Made by a program: the position numbers and the translations under genes
The notes under the pieces: model-generated
What the model saw: only the letters and a program-made list of their open reading frames with translations
Told to the model about the DNA's origin: nothing
The model's database searches: none
Shown: positions 59,186-64,000 of the stretch, one piece after another
How the letters are laid out: every line of letters begins with the position of its first letter
Position numbering within the stretch: the stretch's first letter is position 1
DNA from: Methanoregula sp. UBA154
GTDB taxonomy: Archaea; Halobacteriota; Methanomicrobia; Methanomicrobiales; Methanospirillaceae
Length of the DNA stretch: 64,000 nt
NCBI GenBank assembly: GCA_002502245.1
Contig: DAPW01000018.1
Span: 44,474-108,473 of the forward strand
Direction of reading: 5' to 3'

Positions 59186-59437
59186 CCCAGGTTTTCTGTG
59201 GAGAGAGAAAGTCCGGCAGAAAAAAACCGGGTTTTTTCCGGGGAGGTTGCGCCAACGCTCCCCGGATGATAGGGCGCGGCAGGAACCGGGCCACTTATCA
59301 GGAGAACGTACCATCTCGCAGGGCAGCAGGTGACGGGCCCCGGCTGATCGCCGGCACGGGAGGCCCGGGGCGGATGTGCCGTTAAAAGACGCTGCTCCAT
59401 GAGCATGCCCTTTTCAGACAGATGAACAAAGAGGATC

Positions 59438-59812
59438 TCAGGATATCCGGGAGGAAAAGGATCCTGACATCATACTGAAAACATCCGGATTCAGCGGCCG
59501 GTACCACACCTCAACCCGATCCTCGTACGCGCCGGGAAGGTTCTCGGACGATGGAATGAAACCGAACTTACTGAGAATATGCTGCATAACGGGGCGGGGC
59601 ATAACCACCCTGAGGTCATAGCCGCGATCCAGCCAGCCGCGGATCAGGTGCTGGACATTACCCTCGCCCCGGTGACGGGAGATGATATAGTGGAGGTAGA
59701 GACGGTTATCGTTATACATCTCCAGCCAGCCGGAGAAGAGATCTCCGGTAAATCCCAGCGAGTCGCCTTCGCACGTTCCGGTTTCTATGCGTTGTACGGT
59801 CATATTTTTCAT
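59438..59812 (-). CDS. Small protein with weak GNAT-like motif
   Basis: 124 residues from the ATG at 59812, eight bases after GGAGG. The segment ISRHRGEGNVQHLIRGWLDRGY (about 44-65) resembles the acyl-CoA-binding loop of GNAT acetyltransferases, and KFGFIPSSENLPG follows in the expected later position. The N-terminal half of a normal GNAT domain is short. An acetyltransferase role is only possible. Confidence 0.6.
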   Translation of the reverse strand: MKNMTVQRIETGTCEGDSLGFTGDLFSGWLEMYNDNRLYLHYIISRHRGEGNVQHLIRGWLDRGYDLRVVMPRPVMQHILSKFGFIPSSENLPGAYEDRVEVWYRPLNPDVFSMMSGSFSSRIS

Positions 59813-59926
59813 TCCCGCTTCCTCCAATCATCACGGTTGCTGCCGCCCGTATATGAGCGGGGGGAACGGGCGTGGCGAAAGTGGATGTGGGACAGATTCT
59901 TGCCTGCTCATGACATAATCCCATGT

Positions 59927-60325
59927 ATGGCGGCAAAAAGCCCCTTCAGAACCACCCTCATTGCGCCCTGCGGCATGGACTGCGCCATCTGCTCGGCGTT
60001 CCTGCGGGAGAAGAACCGGTGCGGGGGATGTTCTTCAGCGAACTGTTCATGCAGGAGGCATTGCACGATATATGCCTGCCCGCAGGTGAAGAACAGGTGT
60101 ACACATACCTGCAGCGATTTCCCCTGCCGGCGGCTGAAGCAGCTGGACACGCGGTACCGGACAAAATACCACATGAGCATGCTGGAAAACCTTGCAGCAA
60201 TCAAAAAGGATGGCATCCGTGCGTTCGTGAAATCCGAACGGGAGCGCTGGACCTGCACAGCCTGCGGAGGGACGATCGATGTCCACCACTATCGCTGCTC
60301 GGCCTGCGGGAAGGTGCCGGAGTAA
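59927..60325 (+). CDS. DUF3795-like Cys-rich zinc protein
   Basis: 132 residues from the ATG at 59927. It has an unusually dense Cys pattern: CGMDCAICSAFLREKNRCGGC, then CSCRRHC, CPQVKNRCTHTC and CRRL; a C-terminal zinc ribbon (WTCTACGG and YRCSACGK) follows. DUF3795 proteins are thought to bind metal. A nine-T run six bases after the stop ends the transcript. Confidence 0.85.
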   Translation: MAAKSPFRTTLIAPCGMDCAICSAFLREKNRCGGCSSANCSCRRHCTIYACPQVKNRCTHTCSDFPCRRLKQLDTRYRTKYHMSMLENLAAIKKDGIRAFVKSERERWTCTACGGTIDVHHYRCSACGKVPE

Positions 60326-60331
60326 CCGGGA

Positions 60332-60340
60332 TTTTTTTTT
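60332..60340 (+). terminator. T9 terminator after the DUF3795 gene
   Basis: Nine T's, six bases after the stop codon, following GGGA. Confidence 0.5.
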
Positions 60341-60450
60341 GTGGCGATAAAAACGGCCGGGGTCAGCACGCGACCCCTTCGCCGTTCTTTCCGGAACACC
60401 CGCCCCGGCGCGACAGGGTTGCGGGGTACTCCTCCAGATCCATTCCCGGC

Positions 60451-61125
60451 TCACAGCAGGTCGCTCAGCCGGTGCCCGCGGGCAGTTTCGCACTTTTCCC
60501 TGTACTTGCAGCGGACGCAGGGCGCATTCAGCGGGTGGGTGGGCAGTTCGCCGTCATGGATGGCGCGTATCCGGTGCAGGGTCGCGATAAGCTGCCGGCG
60601 GTCCCGGGGCTGGACGGTATGGAAACGGGAGACCCCATCGGGAATATACTCCACGTGCCCGCCAGGCACGTCCCTGCCGGTCATTTCCTCAAGGCAGAGC
60701 GCGATGGCCGCGACCCGCAGACGGTCGGCCGCATACGTGCCGAACGGCATTGCGCCTGCAGCCCGCACAATGGAGAAGGTGCCGTCCGGCAGGATACGGT
60801 CGATCATCCCGGCGATACCCTGCTTCCCGGAGAACACCCGCACATCGGTCTCCCCCGCGGGCTGCCAGGTGGTCTTGTTGCAGGCCGTGATGCAGAGGTC
60901 CAGAAATTCACGGAGGGCGGGATCGATCTCCGGTCGGACAACGAGCGTCTCGGCCCAGATCATCTCTGCATCCAGGGGATCTCCGAGGTGATACGAGAGC
61001 TGTTTGCAGACCCCATACCGGTCGGACTCTGCAACCGGGTCGTCCCGTTCATAATAATACCGGACCGGGCAGGCATGGACCCGGACAAGGTCCGAGATGG
61101 CGAAATGGTTCCCGTGGGCAGGCAG
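60451..61125 (-). CDS. Cas4/Dna2-like PD-(D/E)XK nuclease, non-ATG start
   Basis: 224 residues if translation starts at CTG 61125, which is the only candidate placed seven bases after a GAGG site. An in-frame ATG at 60963 would remove the conserved first Cys (VHACPVRYYYERDDP). The C-terminal three-Cys cluster CVRCKYREKC completes the usual Cas4 Fe-S site; the nuclease core lies between (about 85-140, SGKQGIAGMIDRILPDG). No CRISPR array or other cas gene is nearby, so it is a stand-alone Cas4-like nuclease, perhaps for DNA repair. Confidence 0.7.
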   Translation of the reverse strand: MPAHGNHFAISDLVRVHACPVRYYYERDDPVAESDRYGVCKQLSYHLGDPLDAEMIWAETLVVRPEIDPALREFLDLCITACNKTTWQPAGETDVRVFSGKQGIAGMIDRILPDGTFSIVRAAGAMPFGTYAADRLRVAAIALCLEEMTGRDVPGGHVEYIPDGVSRFHTVQPRDRRQLIATLHRIRAIHDGELPTHPLNAPCVRCKYREKCETARGHRLSDLL

Positions 61126-61217
61126 GATAATTCCTCACAATAACCTTGGAGAGAGGCCAGATTATACTTACGGGAATATTATCGGAGATCCAACACATTT
61201 TTTTAAACAAAACAGAC

Positions 61218-61691
61218 TGCTCTGTAGAACCGGGCATGAACCTGTGAAGTTCACACCGGAACCATGAAAATCGTCAAAGACATCATAAATTTTTAGGAGG
61301 GCTCCCCGCCTCAGGGCCCCTCCGGGGCACGGCGGGGCAGTTTGTGTGTTTTTTTAGAATATCAGTCATTGATCCGCCGCGGGGGCGCCCCGTCGGGGGC
61401 GGCGGCATATATCATATTCGGGGGTATGGGGGTCTCAACCCCCATTATTCTGTCTCTAAAGAATTCGATTTTCATGGGAAATCCTTGGAAATCAACCATG
61501 ACGCTCTCGGGGGCTCTGCCCCCGCCGCTTGGCATCCCCCGTATGCGATTATGCCGTATTACCTGTATACAATCGCAGGGAAATTTTCTGTACAGATATT
61601 TCCGAGGCATCACATGCGCCCCCACCCCCGATGGGGGCAGGGCTGGTGCAAGGGGGGATCTCAATTTTTAAAAGAGGTTTTCTATTGGGCA
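61218..61691 (+). mobile_element. MITE-like element, long form (about 474 bp), no clear target duplication
   Basis: Starts TGCTCTGTAGAA (61218-61229) and ends TTCTATTGGGCA (61680-61691), matching the family termini at 12 and about 9 of 12 positions. It has full R1 and R2 halves and is close to 46739-47213 over its right half (identical in CCTTGGAAATCAACCATGAC and most of the following 150 bp). Flanks do not match, so it is older or was altered after insertion. It fills most of the 61141-61875 gap. Confidence 0.78.
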
Positions 61692-61875
61692 GAAATAAGT
61701 GGTTCATTAACCGCTGCGGGAACGCTCCGCAAGGGACCGGTTACCCGTACCGGCATTCCATGCAGACTTCCCCTGTCTCACGGGCCTGTCCGCTCCATGC
61801 CCGTTACCCGGCCACGATCCATCCTCTCCCGCAGAACATGAACTGTTTTGTAGCAGCACGCCAAACCCTATCATC

Positions 61876-62169
61876 ATGTCCGCACAGGAAATATCGGTCA
61901 ATATCCCCCCCACGCTCGATCCCGTGTACAGCAACATGATCCAGATCGCGTACAAGGACGACGAGTTCACGTTCATGTTCCTCCACCAGCTCCCGCAGGT
62001 AAACCAGGCCCGGGCCAAGGCCATCGTCTCCATCACCCCCTCGCATGCCAAGAACCTCCTCGGCGTCCTGACCAAGACGGTGGCGGATTACGAGTCCAAG
62101 TTCGGAAAGATCGCCTCGAAGGAGAACGCGGGCAAGGAGAACGTGACCGCGCTCAGCGGGTATTCGTGA
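61876..62169 (+). CDS. DUF3467 family protein
   Basis: 97 residues with the DUF3467 pattern: YSNMIQIAYKDDEFTFMFLHQLP (about 18-40), RAKAIVSITPSHAKNLLGVLTKTVADYE (about 46-73). Bacterial and archaeal members are uncharacterised, small and often single genes. It lies between the MITE copy and tRNA-Thr. Confidence 0.9.
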   Translation: MSAQEISVNIPPTLDPVYSNMIQIAYKDDEFTFMFLHQLPQVNQARAKAIVSITPSHAKNLLGVLTKTVADYESKFGKIASKENAGKENVTALSGYS

Positions 62170-62180
62170 ACAGCCACAGA

Positions 62181-62188
62181 TTTTATTA
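62181..62188 (+). promoter_or_regulatory. Probable box A of tRNA-Thr
   Basis: TTTTATTA lies 30-37 bases before the tRNA 5' end, close to the usual archaeal TATA position. Confidence 0.35.
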
Positions 62189-62217
62189 CCGCCTAAGCCG
62201 ATATTGTGAGGTATCGC

Positions 62218-62289
62218 GCCGCCGTGGCTTAGCGGCATAGCGGCTGATTCGTAATCAGCAGGTCGAGGGTTCAATTCCCTCCGGCGGCT
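62218..62289 (+). tRNA. tRNA-Thr (anticodon CGT)
   Basis: The acceptor GCCGCCG pairs with CGGCGGC, the anticodon stem GCTGA/TCAGC holds loop TTCGTAA (anticodon CGT), and the T-arm is GAGGG-TTCAATT-CCCTC. The discriminator is T, as is usual for archaeal tRNA-Thr. Confidence 0.96.
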
Positions 62290-62574
62290 CTCTCTCAATT
62301 TTAAGGTTGGCTCCTCCTTTTGTGTTCAGGTTCCAGCAGGTTCGGTGAGGTCCGGAAGCGGTGATCCGTATCCTTAAGTACCGGCACAGCGGTTCTTCTT
62401 TTCATTTATCCCGGAATGATGGAAGCGGGAAGAATGGACCGATTGCAGGTGTCTCTTACCGGCTGAACTGGGATGGCGAGAACTGGTCATGGGAACAGGA
62501 CCAGTACGGCAGTCCACTGTACGGATCTCCCAGAACCCGGATTCGGATCGTGCATGACTGTTTCGCACAGAAAC

Positions 62575-62813
62575 TGCTCTGTAGAAAAGCTGTCAAAAAT
62601 TTGAGGACTGAATTACGATGATGCCACGGGCGCTCGCCGCCTCATCGGGGCTCGCCCCATGGAGCAGGACCGGCTGCAGGATCCTTTAAGAAAAATGATA
62701 CAAAATGGGGGTCAAGGGGGCATGCCCCCTTGGGCTGCTTCCCCCTCCGGGGGAGAGAGGGGGTCACCCTCGCAAATTCCACTGAGTGCCTTATTCACGT
62801 TTTCTACAGAGCC
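62575..62813 (+). mobile_element. MITE-like element, 239 bp, with 7/8 target duplication
   Basis: Termini TGCTCTGTAGAAAA and TTTTCTACAGAGC are inverted repeats. Flanks are ACAGAAAC (62567-62574) and ATAGAAAC (62814-62821), differing at one base. The interior differs from other copies: it has GGGGCTCGCCCC, GGGGGCATGCCCCCTTGGG and CCCCCTCCGGGGGAGAGAGG hairpins. So the ends are shared while the interior is only partly related. The 62290-62574 part of the gap shows no gene. Confidence 0.8.
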
Positions 62814-62852
62814 ATAGAAACTATCATTTTTAAAAGAAACGAATGATTACCC

Positions 62853-63638
62853 ATGAGCAGGAAAGAGAAGAAAACTCCCCCGCCGGTTTCCGGGAACAAG
62901 GGGATGATCATTGGAATCATTGTCATTGTCGGTGTCCTCGCCATTATCGCGCTTCTCATAGCAACCGGCAACGCAGGGAACCCCACTCCCGCGCCGGTGA
63001 CGACTCCCCGCGTCACGCTGTCTCCCACCCCGGTTCCCGAACCGGTGAAATCAGCACGCCCCTCCGTGGAACTCTTCGTCATGTCCTTCTGCCCCTACGG
63101 CGTGCAGGCCGAGAACGCGATGGAGCCGGTCGTTGACCTCCTCGGGGCAAAGGCGGACTTCAACATCCGCTACATAGCAACCGTCAACGGTGAAACGCCT
63201 GATCAGGTCAGGTCCCTCCACGGCCTGCCCGAGGCAAAAGAAGACCTCCGCCAGCTCTGCGTTGACAAGTATTACCCGGAGAAGCTCTGGCCGTACCTGA
63301 TGGACCTCAATGCCCTCTGCTACCCGCTCAACCGGAATGCCACGCAGCTCGCGTCATGCCAGCAGAATGTGACCGCAACGCTGGGCATGGATAACCAGCA
63401 GATCGAAACCTGCGCGATCGGCGGCGAGGGGCTTGCACTGCTCAAGGCCGATGAAACAGTCACCAAGAGTCTCAAGGTCACCGGGTCGCCGACGCTCTTC
63501 ATGAACGGGCAGAAATACGCTGGCCAGCGGACGCCGGAAGCCTACAAGCAGGCAATCTGTGCACGGTTCGAGACGGTGCCGGCGGAATGCGCAACCAACC
63601 TCTCCTCAACGGCAGCGGCTTCCACGGGAAGCTGCTGA
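62853..63638 (+). CDS. Membrane-anchored thioredoxin-fold (DsbA/GILT-like) protein
   Basis: 261 residues. A short basic N-terminus and a membrane helix (about 18-38) anchor it; a Pro/Thr linker follows; then a thioredoxin-like domain (about 70-250). The active-site motif is FCPYG at about 79-83, with only one Cys in the redox loop. Further Cys in LRQLCVDKYY, NALCYPLN, ASCQQN, ETCAIG, AICARF and AECA are present. It probably handles disulfides outside the cytoplasm. The cis-Pro region is VTGSPTLFMNGQ (about 208-219). Confidence 0.9.
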   Translation: MSRKEKKTPPPVSGNKGMIIGIIVIVGVLAIIALLIATGNAGNPTPAPVTTPRVTLSPTPVPEPVKSARPSVELFVMSFCPYGVQAENAMEPVVDLLGAKADFNIRYIATVNGETPDQVRSLHGLPEAKEDLRQLCVDKYYPEKLWPYLMDLNALCYPLNRNATQLASCQQNVTATLGMDNQQIETCAIGGEGLALLKADETVTKSLKVTGSPTLFMNGQKYAGQRTPEAYKQAICARFETVPAECATNLSSTAAASTGSC

Positions 63639-63663
63639 GAATCCCAGTATTCTCTTTTTATTT
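63637..63663 (+). terminator. Hairpin and T-run terminator after the thioredoxin-fold gene
   Basis: GAGAAT (overlapping the stop codon) pairs with ATTCTC across a six-base loop and is followed by TTTTTATTTA. This resembles a bacterial intrinsic terminator. Confidence 0.55.
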
Positions 63664-63752
63664 ACTCTGAAGAAATCCGGATCCAGAACGGATTGTATCA
63701 ACCAAAGATCTAAAGTACCTTATCCACTTTTCCTGACCCTCTCCGGATTTTA

Positions 63753-63819
63753 TCGCGATCATGATCGCGATTGAAAATCTGATCCGGATCGATCGAACCC
63801 TGGTTGAAAATTTTCAACC
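63753..63819. promoter_or_regulatory. Two 18-bp perfect palindromes and a reiterated TTGAAAA motif
   Basis: TCGCGATCATGATCGCGA (63753-63770) and GGTTGAAAATTTTCAACC (63802-63819) are perfect palindromes 31 bp apart. GATTGAAAAATTTT recurs at 63852-63865 and 63959-63972, with a partial copy GATTGAAAAAC at 63877-63887. No gene is present from 63639 to the window end. They may control a gene beyond the edge. Confidence 0.45.
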
Positions 63820-64000
63820 GGATCGTGATTTTTCATTTTCATTCGCACTTTGATTGAAAAATTTTCAGCAGACCCTGATTGAAAAACGGGATATATACCA
63901 TGGCCTCCTGTCGTAGATGCCTGTTGCAGACCTGGTTAACTTTTCGTAACCGCACCTTGATTGAAAAATTTTGAGTGCACCCTGGAAAATATTTTTTCAG

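Noticed and set aside
63759..63972. CRISPR-like GATTGAAA repeats at the end of the window
   Set aside because: Spacing between copies is irregular (about 25-80 bp), repeats are under 20 bp and partly palindromic, and no cas operon is present; the Cas4-like gene is 2.6 kb away and stands alone.

Overview
The window comes from an archaeon, most likely a methanogen of the order Methanomicrobiales (Methanoregula-like). Evidence for Archaea is direct: RNA polymerase is split into H, B'', B', A' and A''; there are KH-type NusA, L30e, L44e, S27e, aIF2-alpha, Nop10, PriS, GINS, archaeal Elp3, glycerol-1-phosphate dehydrogenase and geranylgeranyl reductase. The order-level guess is inference: it rests on family resemblance (phosphoribulokinase, PEGA/IPT surface proteins, DUF63, UPF0058, UPF0179, an EndoQ-like nuclease) and moderately high GC. 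No methanogenesis gene is visible here.

Layout. 1-3.8 kb: the 3' end of an unidentified gene, two paralogous PEGA/IPT surface proteins, tRNA-Arg. 4.1-12.4 kb: the minus-strand RNA polymerase operon (rpoH-B''-B'-A'-A''-L30e-nusA), followed on its upstream side by tRNA-Lys. 13.0-15.4 kb: a response regulator plus roadblock protein, divergent from a MinD ATPase and a small membrane coiled-coil protein. 15.7-20.4 kb: tRNA-Pro, a DUF89 protein, an NfeD/SPFH pair and phosphoribulokinase. 20.7-27.1 kb: site-2 protease, RNase HII, TrkA, geranylgeranyl reductase with its ferredoxin, and a Kef-type antiporter. 27.7-32.5 kb: EndoQ-like nuclease, DUF4405, an extracytoplasmic molybdopterin protein, 6-phospho-3-hexuloisomerase, peroxiredoxin. 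32.9-38.8 kb: a nine-gene information-processing operon (UPF0058, elp3, priS, GINS, L44e, S27e, aIF2-alpha, nop10, PAC2). 38.8-46.3 kb: ADP-ribosylglycohydrolase, UPF0179/egsA, DUF63/SpoIIM/proS, an anchored surface protein. 47.5-51.5 kb: Mrp/NBP35 and neighbours, PEBP, an HD phosphohydrolase. 51.5-54.9 kb: a probable signalling operon of an FHA/winged-helix regulator, a transmembrane beta-helix Ser/Thr kinase and a Cys-rich peptide. 55.7-63.6 kb: a surface protein, tRNA-Gly with an ACT/TsaC/nucleotidyltransferase operon, a GNAT-like protein, DUF3795, a Cas4-like nuclease, DUF3467, tRNA-Thr and an anchored thioredoxin-fold protein.

The main unexplained structure lies in the long intergenic gaps. 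They are filled by a dispersed family of GC-rich hairpin repeats. Two copies (27241-27460 and 46739-47213) have about 12-bp inverted termini (TGCTCTGTAGAA / TTCTACAGAGCA) and exact 8-bp target duplications (AAAAATCC; AAATTATT), and a third (62575-62813) has a 7/8 duplication. The copy at 46739 is nested inside an older copy, which shows transposition directly. These are non-autonomous, MITE-like elements; no transposase is in the window. The second lead is the FHA-regulator/beta-helix-kinase pair, which looks like a surface-to-transcription phospho-relay.
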